A stretch of DNA of 48,660 nucleotides from Halanaerobiales bacterium (GTDB taxonomy: Bacteria; Bacillota_F; Halanaerobiia; Halanaerobiales; DTU029): NCBI GenBank assembly GCA_016278415.1, contig JADQBV010000069.1, positions 1-48,660 of the forward strand, given 5' to 3'. Under the pieces are notes generated by a model. That model saw nothing but the letters and a program-made list of their open reading frames with translations. It was not told the DNA's origin and did not search any database. This document shows positions 1-7,514 of the stretch, in pieces. Numbering within the stretch: position 1 is the first letter of the stretch; the number at the start of each line of letters is the position of its first letter. A program made the translations under genes and the position numbers.

Positions 1-2
1 AG

Positions 3-884
3 GATTATCCAACAACTTTTAAGGTAGAAACAAATCGACCAAATAAAAAGTTCCCTCTTAAAAGCCCGGAGATAAACCGAGACCTGGGTGCTCATATATT
101 AACAAGCATAAATAAAGAATATAATGATAGACTTACAGTAGATGTACATCAGCCAGATCACCAAGTAAGTATTGAAGTACGGAAAGACAAAACATTAATT
201 TACACAGAGACTATTGATGGACCAGGGGGGCTACCAGTTGGAACAAGTGGTAGAGGCTTACTCCTCTTATCTGGTGGTATCGACAGTCCAGTAGCCGGTT
301 GGATGGGATTTAAACGTGGTATGACTCTTGATGCCATCTACTTTCATAGTTTCCCATATACCAGTGACCGCGCTAAGGAAAAAGTCCTTGATTTAGCTAA
401 AATAATAAGTAAACACGGTGGTAAAATCAATCTATTTGTTAGTCACTTTACTGACATACAGATGGCAATCCAGAAACACTGCCCCTCTAAATATAATGTG
501 ACAATAATGCGCAGAATGATGTTACGTATAGCAACTAAGATTGCTCGTAAAAATAACAATCTTGTACTGCTAACAGGAGAAAGCATTGGTCAAGTCGCCA
601 GCCAGACCTTAGAGAGCATGAATGTTATTAATGAGGTTACAAATCTACCAATACTCAGACCTTTAATTACTATGGACAAGACAGAGATAATTGAAATAGC
701 CAGGGAAATAGGCACATATAAAACCTCTATTCTACCATATGAAGACTGCTGTACAATATTTGTTCCTAAGCACCCTGTAACAAGACCTACTCTAAAAGCT
801 GCTAGAGGGGCAGAAAAAAAGCTAGAAATTGATAAACTTATAAATGAATCAATTGAAAAATCAGAAACCATTGTTATAGAGTAA
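3..884 (+). CDS. thiI: tRNA 4-thiouridine synthase ThiI, 3' part (cut by window start)
   Basis: The frame is open from base 3, so the 5' end lies outside the window. About 293 residues are present against roughly 390-400 in rhodanese-less Firmicute ThiI. The first ~85 residues look like the end of the THUMP domain, followed by the PP-loop ATP site LSGGIDSPVAGW (bases ~264-300) and the C-terminal adenylation domain with the EDCCTIFVPKHP motif. ThiI adenylates U8 of tRNA and transfers sulfur to it; in many bacteria it also supplies sulfur for the thiamine thiazole. There is no C-terminal rhodanese domain, as in Bacillus-type ThiI, so the persulfide must come from a cysteine desulfurase (not in the window). 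It is followed by the convergent nadE; the ~120-base gap holds only a weak hairpin (926-954) without a T run. Confidence 0.95.
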   Translation, partial: DYPTTFKVETNRPNKKFPLKSPEINRDLGAHILTSINKEYNDRLTVDVHQPDHQVSIEVRKDKTLIYTETIDGPGGLPVGTSGRGLLLLSGGIDSPVAGWMGFKRGMTLDAIYFHSFPYTSDRAKEKVLDLAKIISKHGGKINLFVSHFTDIQMAIQKHCPSKYNVTIMRRMMLRIATKIARKNNNLVLLTGESIGQVASQTLESMNVINEVTNLPILRPLITMDKTEIIEIAREIGTYKTSILPYEDCCTIFVPKHPVTRPTLKAARGAEKKLEIDKLINESIEKSETIVIE

Positions 885-1004
885 ACCTATCCTCCTAATT
901 AAAATATCTGATTGGGGCTAGTATATTGAAAATCCATGAAATGAGTATTTTCAAATTGGAAAATAGCCATTAATCACCACCCAATACAGTAACCCTACAG
1001 ATTC

Positions 1005-2765
1005 TTAATATTCAATTCGGGCTGCTACGGGCATTCTTCTACCCATACCAAAGGCCTTTGTAGTCACTTTTAGCCCAGGGGCGGCTTGCCGCCTCTTATA
1101 TTCATTATTGTCCACTTTCTGTATTATCCAGTGAACCATATCCCCTTCATATCCCTTTTCAACTATTTCCTTTAGAGACATATTCTCATCTATATAATAA
1201 TAAAGGATTTTATCTAGTACATCATATGGTGGTAGGGAATCCTCATCCTTTTGATCAGGGCGTAGTTCTGCCGATGGCGCTTTTTCTATTATCTCTTCTG
1301 GTATTATTTCTTCATGGATATTTATGTTTTCAGCCAACTCATATACCATGGTCTTAGGAACATCTGATAAAACACTCATACCTCCACTCATATCACCATA
1401 CAAAGTGCAATATCCTACTGCTAATTCACTTTTGTTGCCTGTAGCAAGAACTAGATACCCAAATTTATTGGAAAATGCCATCAGAATATTTCCCCTTGTT
1501 CTCGCTTGAATATTCTCTTCAGTTACATCCTCAGGTAAATCATTAAAATATTCATCCAGGGTATTTATATAAGAATCATAAACCCCTTCGATAGATATAA
1601 CTTTAAAGTCTATACCCAGGTTTTTAGCTAGTACTCTAGAATCTTCCACACTACCCTTTGAGGAATATTTACTAGGCATTGATATTGCCAATACATTCTC
1701 AGAACCCAGGGCCTCAACAGCCAGGCAAAGTGTCACTGCTGAGTCAATACCACCTGATAGACCAACAACCGCTTTAGAAAAGCCACATTTCTTAAAATAA
1801 TCTTTGATTCCTAAAATAAGTGCTTGATGCACATCATCTATCTTACCCAGGCAAATCCCTTCTGAGTTCGCTTGCCCTGAGATGCTTTGCTCTAGCTTAG
1901 TAGTCGATATATTAGACTCTCCTACTTGTTGCTGTTTCCCCAGATTATCCATTTCTAGATTAGCTACTTTATGAGACTTAGAATTATCCCCATCAGATTT
2001 TGTATCAATTGTTATTAAGTCCTCTCTAAAGGCAGCTAATTTACCTAAAATACCTCTTTCACTTATTGCTATACTCTGTCCATCAAAAATTAATTCATCA
2101 TTCCCGCCAATTTGATTAACATAAATAAAGGGAACCTTGTATTTCCACACAAAGTTTTTTAATATATCGTTTCTAAGCATATATTTATCACACTGAAAAG
2201 GAGATGCAGAGATATTTATAATTATAGTAGCTCCTTCATTAATCAGTATATCAACTGGCTCCAGATTATAATGCCTATTTTCCCAAAGGTCAGGATCATT
2301 CCATATATCCTCACATACAGTAATCCCTAATTCTTCACCTTTAAAAGTAAAAGGTTCTATATTTTCAGCTGAATCAAAATACCTTGTTTCATCAAAGACA
2401 TCATATGTTGGTAATAACGACTTATCCTGTCTGTGTAATAACTCTCCATTTGAAATCAATAAGGCAGAATTATACAAGCCTTTCCCTATCTTCTTTTTAG
2501 TTTCTACAGGGGCGCCGATTATAATGCCCATCTCCTGATATTCATTAGAAAAATCTATTAAATCTTCAATTGCCATGTTAATACTTGAGATGATCTGTTT
2601 TTTATGTAACAAATCCCTTGGTGGATACCCAATGAGACTTAACTCAGGGAAGACTACTAAATCGGGTTTTTCTTCAGCGGCTTTTTTGACAGCATCCTTA
2701 ATCTTAGTTAAATTACAATCTATATCACCAACTGTAGGATTTATCTGAACCATTGTTATCTTCAA
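1005..2765 (-). CDS. nadE: glutamine-dependent NAD+ synthetase NadE
   Basis: The product (586 residues) converts deamido-NAD to NAD+ using glutamine and ATP in the cytoplasm. The N-terminal nitrilase-fold glutaminase shows the Glu (VVFPELSLIGYPP), Lys (RQDKSLLP) and Cys (GITVCEDIW) of the catalytic triad. The C-terminal synthetase has the ATP pyrophosphatase loop GLSGGIDSAV near residue 337. The first in-frame ATG is at 2780, but that ATG overlaps the ribosome binding site itself: GGAGGT (2778-2773) sits 7 bases before a TTG at 2765, which I take as the start. A hydrophilic linker of about 50 residues rich in Asn, Ser, Gln and Asp (about residues 255-305) separates the two domains and is longer than I expect. 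Convergent with thiI. Confidence 0.95.
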   Translation of the reverse strand: MKITMVQINPTVGDIDCNLTKIKDAVKKAAEEKPDLVVFPELSLIGYPPRDLLHKKQIISSINMAIEDLIDFSNEYQEMGIIIGAPVETKKKIGKGLYNSALLISNGELLHRQDKSLLPTYDVFDETRYFDSAENIEPFTFKGEELGITVCEDIWNDPDLWENRHYNLEPVDILINEGATIIINISASPFQCDKYMLRNDILKNFVWKYKVPFIYVNQIGGNDELIFDGQSIAISERGILGKLAAFREDLITIDTKSDGDNSKSHKVANLEMDNLGKQQQVGESNISTTKLEQSISGQANSEGICLGKIDDVHQALILGIKDYFKKCGFSKAVVGLSGGIDSAVTLCLAVEALGSENVLAISMPSKYSSKGSVEDSRVLAKNLGIDFKVISIEGVYDSYINTLDEYFNDLPEDVTEENIQARTRGNILMAFSNKFGYLVLATGNKSELAVGYCTLYGDMSGGMSVLSDVPKTMVYELAENINIHEEIIPEEIIEKAPSAELRPDQKDEDSLPPYDVLDKILYYYIDENMSLKEIVEKGYEGDMVHWIIQKVDNNEYKRRQAAPGLKVTTKAFGMGRRMPVAARIEY

Positions 2766-3006
2766 ATACTGCACCTCCATTATTTTAGCTAAATTTTTTC
2801 ATAGTGATATTATATTATCATTCAATAACTAATTCAATAAGATGTCAGCTTTTAATTTTAAATAATTCCTTAAGACATCATCAAACTTATCTATACTTCA
2901 TCTCACCTTAACCTATGATTCTTAAAATAGTTAGTGAAAATCACCTTAGTATTTTGCTCTTACCAACTGATATGTAGATGATTTTAACTAAAAGAGAGAA
3001 AAGAGA

Positions 3007-3750
3007 TTAATTATCCTCTAAAAACAACCAGGGACAGGTTAACCTCTCCACAATATCAACTATCAAAAATAATATCAGGCCCAGAAAACTCAAAGCAAGA
3101 ATACCTGCAAACATCTCATTATAGTTTACCCTTGTCCAGGCATCCATAATAAAATATCCTAATCCGGTAAAAGTAGCAAAGGTCTCAGTAAAAAATAATA
3201 CTGCAATAGCAGTACCTGTACTAATTCTAATTGCTGTAAATATCTTTGGTAAAGAGGCAGGGAAAACAACTTTCCAGAACAATTGAAAATCAGATGCCCC
3301 CAGAGATTTTACAGATAGTATTAACTCATTATCAATAGCTCGGGCTGCGTCTCTTGCATGTACTAATATCTGAAAAAAAACTATTAAACTTATTAAAAAA
3401 ATCTTTGATAAATCCCCCAATCCTAAAAGCAATAACACTATTGGCAAAAATGCAATTTTTGGTACAGGATAAACCAGATAAATAAGTGGTGCCATAATTC
3501 TATCTATTTTTTTTACCCTGCCAATAAATAATCCAACTGGAATGGCAATTAGAAATGAAATACTTACACCAATCATAATTCTATAAAAACTAGCCATCAT
3601 ATGTAGCCATATTTTATTTTTTAAAAGGTATATTTCTCGGAAAACATCCCAGGGAATGGGCAAAACAGGGTTATTAATGATAATAGCTAATAACCACCAG
3701 ATTAATACAATGATTATAATAGTAATTAAAAAACGCAATAAATTTCTCAC
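3007..3750 (-). CDS. ABC transporter permease, NitT/TauT (SsuC/TauC/ThiX) type, system 1
   Basis: Integral membrane permease of 247 residues with about six hydrophobic segments and the binding-protein-dependent permease (EAA loop) region AARAIDNELILSVKSLGASD. It starts with GTG at 3750, overlapping the last bases of the upstream ATPase gene, which is typical of translational coupling. It is the last gene of the binding protein-ATPase-permease operon. The family moves nitrate, taurine, sulfonates, thiamine precursors or similar small anions and heterocycles. The substrate cannot be told from sequence, and no neighbouring pathway gene decides it. No clear terminator is visible in the 240 bases after its stop. 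Confidence 0.9.
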   Translation of the reverse strand: MRNLLRFLITIIIIVLIWWLLAIIINNPVLPIPWDVFREIYLLKNKIWLHMMASFYRIMIGVSISFLIAIPVGLFIGRVKKIDRIMAPLIYLVYPVPKIAFLPIVLLLLGLGDLSKIFLISLIVFFQILVHARDAARAIDNELILSVKSLGASDFQLFWKVVFPASLPKIFTAIRISTGTAIAVLFFTETFATFTGLGYFIMDAWTRVNYNEMFAGILALSFLGLILFLIVDIVERLTCPWLFLEDN

Positions 3751-4499
3751 TCCATCATCCCCTCCCCTAGTATTGAGCGTATATTTTCACACATATTATA
3801 AAATGGACTTGAATTTCTCCACCCCTTTTTTGCAAAGTGTTCATTGTCAATTTCAGCAATCACTTGGCCATTATCTGACATAATAATAATTCTATTGCCT
3901 AGATATACTGCCTCTTCAATACTATGTGTTACAAATACTGCTGTCATCATATACTTCTTCCAAAGCCTTAAAAACAGTTTCTGCATACTCTCACGGGTAA
4001 GGGCATCTAAAGCAGAAAATGGCTCGTCCATCAAAAGTAGGTCTGGTTTCAAGGCAAGGGCTCTAGCGATAGCTACTCGCTGTCTTTGTCCTCCACTCAA
4101 TTGACTTGGATACTTATTCTTTAATTCCTTAATATTTAGTTCTTCTAAAATCTCCTCAACTCTCACTTGATATTTTTTCTTTCTAATCCCCCTTAACTTC
4201 AACCCCACAGCAATATTTCCTTGCACATTTTTCCAGGGCAGCAGTCCATATTCCTGTAGTATAACAGCTATTGCTTCTTTATTCTCCACAGGGGGTTTCC
4301 CTTTTATATATATATATCCCTGGTCAGGTAGCAATAAACCAGCAAGAGAATAAAGGAGCGTAGTCTTACCACAACCAGATGGGCCAATAATTGCACAAGT
4401 AGTCCCAGGGGGTATAGAAAAAGATATCTCTTCAAATACTTTCAACGGTTTACCCTTTTTTTCTTGATAACTATATGATATTTGCTTAACCTCAATCAT
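3747..4499 (-). CDS. ABC transporter ATP-binding protein, NitT/TauT type, system 1
   Basis: A 250-residue ATPase with every expected motif: Walker A GPSGCGKTT, Q-loop LQEYGLLPW, signature LSGGQRQRVAIARAL, Walker B LLLMDEPFSALD and the switch histidine in VTHSIEEA. The Q-loop and length match the SsuB/TauB/NrtD group. A GGAGG sequence lies 6 bases before the ATG at 4499. It overlaps the permease gene downstream by 4 bases. It is separated from the binding-protein gene by ~200 bases containing a hairpin at 4621-4652, so the binding protein may be made in excess of the membrane components. Confidence 0.93.
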   Translation of the reverse strand: MIEVKQISYSYQEKKGKPLKVFEEISFSIPPGTTCAIIGPSGCGKTTLLYSLAGLLLPDQGYIYIKGKPPVENKEAIAVILQEYGLLPWKNVQGNIAVGLKLRGIRKKKYQVRVEEILEELNIKELKNKYPSQLSGGQRQRVAIARALALKPDLLLMDEPFSALDALTRESMQKLFLRLWKKYMMTAVFVTHSIEEAVYLGNRIIIMSDNGQVIAEIDNEHFAKKGWRNSSPFYNMCENIRSILGEGMME

Positions 4500-4620
4500 A
4501 AATTTCCTCCATAGATTTTTGCCGTTAAATCAACTAGATAATTACTAAATCTTAATAATTTAATAATATGAATCTAAGAAAAACACATATATAAAATAGT
4601 AAAATAGAAAATCAGAAATA

Positions 4621-4652
4621 ACCTTCAGTAAAAAGGGAATCTCACTGAAGGT
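4621..4652 (-). terminator. intercistronic hairpin between binding-protein and ATPase genes
   Basis: A perfect 9-bp inverted repeat (ACCTTCAGT / ACTGAAGGT) with a 14-base loop, about 50 bases after the stop of the binding-protein gene. On the minus strand it is followed by a U-rich but interrupted tract. It is best read as a partial terminator or 3'-end stabiliser that sets the ratio of binding protein to ATPase and permease. Confidence 0.55.
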
Positions 4653-4700
4653 CATCTATACTAAGCATTATAATTAAAAGTACTTAATTACAATAAGTAC

Positions 4701-5615
4701 TTACTTCACAAATTGATCAGTTACTAAGTCCTGATAGCTAAACTCACTTTCTATTAGACCCTTCTCTCTTAACCAATCAACTACAAGCTTTACTGTCTCT
4801 TCTGCAGGTAAATGCGCTTGTTCATATTCAGGGAAAACAAAACTCTCTTTAATCTCTTTAGGAAAACCTGCTTTTGTCACTAATAATTCTCGATAGCTAT
4901 CTGAATCTTCATTTATTAACTCAACTGCTTGATTATATGCCTGATAAAATGCCTGTAATTCTGCTTCTTTTTCTTGAATAGACTCCTCTGTAAATAACAT
5001 AATCCCAGGTGCTTCACCCAATTCTGTGCTATCAGCAATTTTATTGGCCCCTTTGAGTAGTAAAACACTAGCAAGTGGCTCAGGTAGACAGGCGGCCTTT
5101 ACCTTTCCTGCTTCTAACATCTGCAATCTAACGGGAATCTTAGGTATGGCAATCTTTACAATATCTTCTTCAGTAAATCCTTTGCTTTTTAACAATCTAT
5201 CAGTTACATATTCTATTATTGTATTTGAAGATATAGCAATTTCCACACCCTTTAATTCCTGCAGATTATTTATACCAGAATTTTTCCCTGTTAGAAGCAC
5301 ATATCGACCATTTGTCAACGAAGTAATTTTCACTGTTTGCTTATTATCATTTGCAAAGGCTGCAGCTAAGACATCAGAAATAGCCCCATCAATTACACCG
5401 GCCTGTAATGCACTATCCCTTTCAATCGGATTATGAAAGCTAACAATCTCTATTTCCTGCCCAGTAGCAGCAAACAATCCTTCCTCTTTCGCAACTATCA
5501 AAGGAATAGAATCAGCATCTGGCAAAATTCCAACCTTAAGGGCTGCCCCAACGGGTGTAGTAAAAACTACAATTAATAAACTAAATACTATCAAAAAACT
5601 TATTTCTTTTCTCAT
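4701..5615 (-). CDS. ABC transporter substrate-binding protein, NMT1/NitT/TauT-like, system 1
   Basis: A 304-residue exported binding protein. The start is the ATG at 5615, preceded by AAGGAGA 8 bases upstream; the frame is open further but that extension runs into a structured leader. The N-terminus MRKEISFLIVFSLLIVVFTT is a typical signal peptide ending near VGA-A. There is no lipobox cysteine, as would suit a diderm periplasm. The mature part resembles NrtA/SsuA/ThiY-like proteins (KVGILPDADSIPLIVAKEEG, CLPEPLASVLL). First gene of the operon with the ATPase and permease downstream. The ligand is unknown. The second operon at 30.5-33.2 kb encodes a related protein with the same EPL motif. 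Confidence 0.88.
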   Translation of the reverse strand: MRKEISFLIVFSLLIVVFTTPVGAALKVGILPDADSIPLIVAKEEGLFAATGQEIEIVSFHNPIERDSALQAGVIDGAISDVLAAAFANDNKQTVKITSLTNGRYVLLTGKNSGINNLQELKGVEIAISSNTIIEYVTDRLLKSKGFTEEDIVKIAIPKIPVRLQMLEAGKVKAACLPEPLASVLLLKGANKIADSTELGEAPGIMLFTEESIQEKEAELQAFYQAYNQAVELINEDSDSYRELLVTKAGFPKEIKESFVFPEYEQAHLPAEETVKLVVDWLREKGLIESEFSYQDLVTDQFVK

Positions 5616-5647
5616 GATTGATCTCTCCTTTATAAAGTGTGTTCTTA

Positions 5648-5811
5648 GTTTCAGAGGGAGTTTTTTGCACCACAGGCACTCCCAATTTGAACAAATCATA
5701 CAACAACTGTTTATGGTTGTCTCCCACTGAAACCTAGTAAAACGAATGCAGTAGCTTAGTGCCGCTTATCTCCCACTTAAGTAGAAGTGGGGTTTTAGCG
5801 GCAGTTAGCTA
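5648..5811 (-). other. structured leader or transposon-end relic upstream of the ABC operon
   Basis: This stretch ends 33 bases before the start of the binding-protein gene. It folds into two units. The first is a three-tier hairpin: TAGCT/AGCTA (5752-5756/5807-5811), TGCCGCT/AGCGGCA (5760-5766/5797-5803) and CCCACTT/AAGTGGG (5772-5778/5785-5791), with loop AAGTAG. The second is closed by GTTTCAG/CTGAAAC (5648-5654/5727-5733) and contains GGGAGT/ACTCCC (5656-5661/5678-5683) and ACAAC/GTTGT. On the minus strand the order (CTTAAGTGGGAG, then GCATTCGTTTTACTAG, then GTTTCAGTGGGAG, then CTGAAACTAAGAA) resembles, from memory, right ends of IS200/IS605 elements and their omega RNAs. No tnpA or tnpB remains. 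A leader riboswitch is the alternative. Confidence 0.5.
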
Positions 5812-5871
5812 TCGGATAAATATTACCTTAATATCATAATTAATACAAATAATCTCCATAACTGTTAGTAT

Positions 5872-5910
5872 GTTATTGTTATTGTTATTGTTATTGTTAT
5901 TGTGATTGTT
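5872..5910. repeat. hexanucleotide microsatellite overlapping the ubiX stop
   Basis: Five perfect GTTATT units (5872-5901), one variant GTGATT and a half unit. Read on the minus strand the unit is CAATAA, and the ubiX stop TAA (5899-5897) is one of the repeats, so every downstream unit supplies another in-frame stop. Confidence 0.9.
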
Positions 5911-6514
5911 CTAAACCATTCCATTTTTTATATAATGAATGCTTTAAACCAAGGTGTTCAAGCACTCTTCCAACAACAAAATCAACTATCTCCTGAATGT
6001 TTTGTGGGCGATGATAAAATGCCGGCATTGCAGGTATTATATCTACACCCAATTGAGCTAAATCTAATAAATTTCTTAGATGGATCTGATTTAACGGTGT
6101 TTCCCTTGGTACAACAATTACTTTTTTGTTCTCTTTTAGCATTACATCAAAAGACCGTTCAATAAGATTAGAGGATATCCCTTGACTAAAACGAGCTATA
6201 CTCCCCATTGAGCAAGGTATTACAACCATTGCTTCTGCTGCTGCAGAACCACTTGCTATAGTAGAATGATATTTGCTGACATCCTCACAACGTATTTTTT
6301 CTGGGTAAGTTAAATCCCAGTTATTAACTATTATATCTTCCGATTTTTCCTTGGAAGGAGGCAAAGATAAACCCAATTCATGTTTTAATACGTCCCGAGC
6401 TGGATTACTAATTAAAACGGTTTGATGGTGACCAGATTTATTTAATACCTGTATTAGCCTTTGTGCATATATAGAACCACTTGCTCCTGTTATAGCAGTA
6501 ATAATATTTGACAT
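5897..6514 (-). CDS. ubiX: UbiX-type flavin prenyltransferase
   Basis: A 205-residue flavoprotein that makes prenylated FMN, the cofactor needed by UbiD-type decarboxylases. Visible hallmarks are the N-terminal TAITGASGSIYAQRL nucleotide-binding segment, VIPCSMGSIARFSQGISSNL and the C-terminal VPRETPLNQIHLRNLLDLAQ, all characteristic of UbiX/Pad1/MqnM. AAAGGTGA precedes the ATG by 7 bases. It is the last gene of a ubiD-ubiA-ubiX cluster, 139 bases after ubiA. Together these supply the prenylation and decarboxylation steps of a quinone pathway. The last codons run into the hexanucleotide repeat. Confidence 0.95.
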   Translation of the reverse strand: MSNIITAITGASGSIYAQRLIQVLNKSGHHQTVLISNPARDVLKHELGLSLPPSKEKSEDIIVNNWDLTYPEKIRCEDVSKYHSTIASGSAAAEAMVVIPCSMGSIARFSQGISSNLIERSFDVMLKENKKVIVVPRETPLNQIHLRNLLDLAQLGVDIIPAMPAFYHRPQNIQEIVDFVVGRVLEHLGLKHSLYKKWNGLEQSQ

Positions 6515-6653
6515 TCTTTAATCACCTTTTCATATGTATTACATTATGATTTTATTTATATCTCTCCACTTAAGGGAATTAGCTTTCGCCTGTTTAAAAA
6601 GTTATGGTTAACCAGGCCTTACACATAAAAATTTTCTTACTAAATTCCAGTGA

Positions 6654-7514
6654 TTATACTAATAAATCGATTATTGCGATTATAAACAACAATGGGCTAA
6701 TTATTTGGTTTATACTATATGAGGCAATCTTTACCTGGCTTAAATCCTCAGGGGTGACTAACTTATGTTCGTAAACAAGTAGAGATGTTACTATGAAAAC
6801 TCCTAGAATATAGATCCAACTCAATGGGAAGAAAAATAATAGTGAAAACATCAATAAAACTGTCAACAAATGAGTAGTCCTAGCAATTTTAAGGGCTTTA
6901 TTAATCCCAAATTTAGCTGGTATAGAATGTATATTATTATTAAGGTCAAATTCATAATCCTGTGTAGCGTATATTATATCAAACCCTGCAACCCAAAGAG
7001 CGTGTATTAGTGATAAAACGATAATACCAAAAGAAATCTCTCCCTTTATAGCAATCCATGTCCCTAATGGTGCTAATGCACAGGCAGCCCCCAGAAAATA
7101 ATGACAGGCCCAGGTAAACCTCTTTGTATAAGAATAAAAAACCACAAATAAAACTGCTAGAGGTAATAATTTCAAGCTTATAGGTTCTAAATTATATGCT
7201 GCTAATACCAATAAAAGAAAGCAAAATATTGTTAGCAGTAATACCTCTATCATTTTAACCTTACCACTGGGTAGTTCACGGCCAGCAGTCCTGGGATTTT
7301 TACTATCAATCTTCATGTCAGCTACTCTATTCCAGGCATTTGCCCCATTACGGGCACCTATCATTGCAATGGTAATCCAGAAAAAATCATTAAATTCCGG
7401 CAAACCACCTGAGGCTAAAAACAAAGCTAAATAGGCAAAAGGTAATGCAAAAAGTGTATGTCCGAACATAACAAGAGAAGTATATGTCTTAATCTTGCCT
7501 CTTGCTAATTCCAT
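6654..7514 (-). CDS. UbiA-family polyprenyltransferase (4-hydroxybenzoate octaprenyltransferase-like, possibly MqnP)
   Basis: An integral membrane prenyltransferase of 286 residues with seven to nine hydrophobic helices. The two Asp-rich magnesium/diphosphate motifs are clear: NAWNRVADMKIDSKNPRTAG (first) and YATQDYEFDLNN (second). It attaches a polyprenyl chain to an aromatic acid. I chose the ATG at 7514, preceded by GAGAGGTGG at 7 bases, rather than the upstream ATG at 7532. It overlaps ubiD by 26 bases, implying coupled translation. The tight linkage to ubiD and ubiX, with no ubiC, ubiE or ubiH nearby, suits the late steps of the futalosine menaquinone pathway (MqnP, MqnL, MqnM). That pathway assignment is inference, because mqnA-E are not in the window. 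Confidence 0.9.
   Translation of the reverse strand: MELARGKIKTYTSLVMFGHTLFALPFAYLALFLASGGLPEFNDFFWITIAMIGARNGANAWNRVADMKIDSKNPRTAGRELPSGKVKMIEVLLLTIFCFLLLVLAAYNLEPISLKLLPLAVLFVVFYSYTKRFTWACHYFLGAACALAPLGTWIAIKGEISFGIIVLSLIHALWVAGFDIIYATQDYEFDLNNNIHSIPAKFGINKALKIARTTHLLTVLLMFSLLFFFPLSWIYILGVFIVTSLLVYEHKLVTPEDLSQVKIASYSINQIISPLLFIIAIIDLLV

Noticed and set aside
926..954. Terminator after thiI
   Set aside because: The TTGAAAAT/ATTTTCAA hairpin is weak and AT-only, with no T run; not listed as a feature.
5616..5699. Longer N-terminus for the system 1 binding protein (28 extra residues)
   Set aside because: It has no ribosome binding site, destroys the signal peptide position and overlaps the structured leader, whereas ATG 5615 has AAGGAGA at 8 bases.
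5640..5815. TPP or SAM riboswitch upstream of the first ABC operon
   Set aside because: I could not find the conserved TPP (CTGAGA, then ACCTGATCTGG) or SAM core sequences; the structure is left as unassigned.
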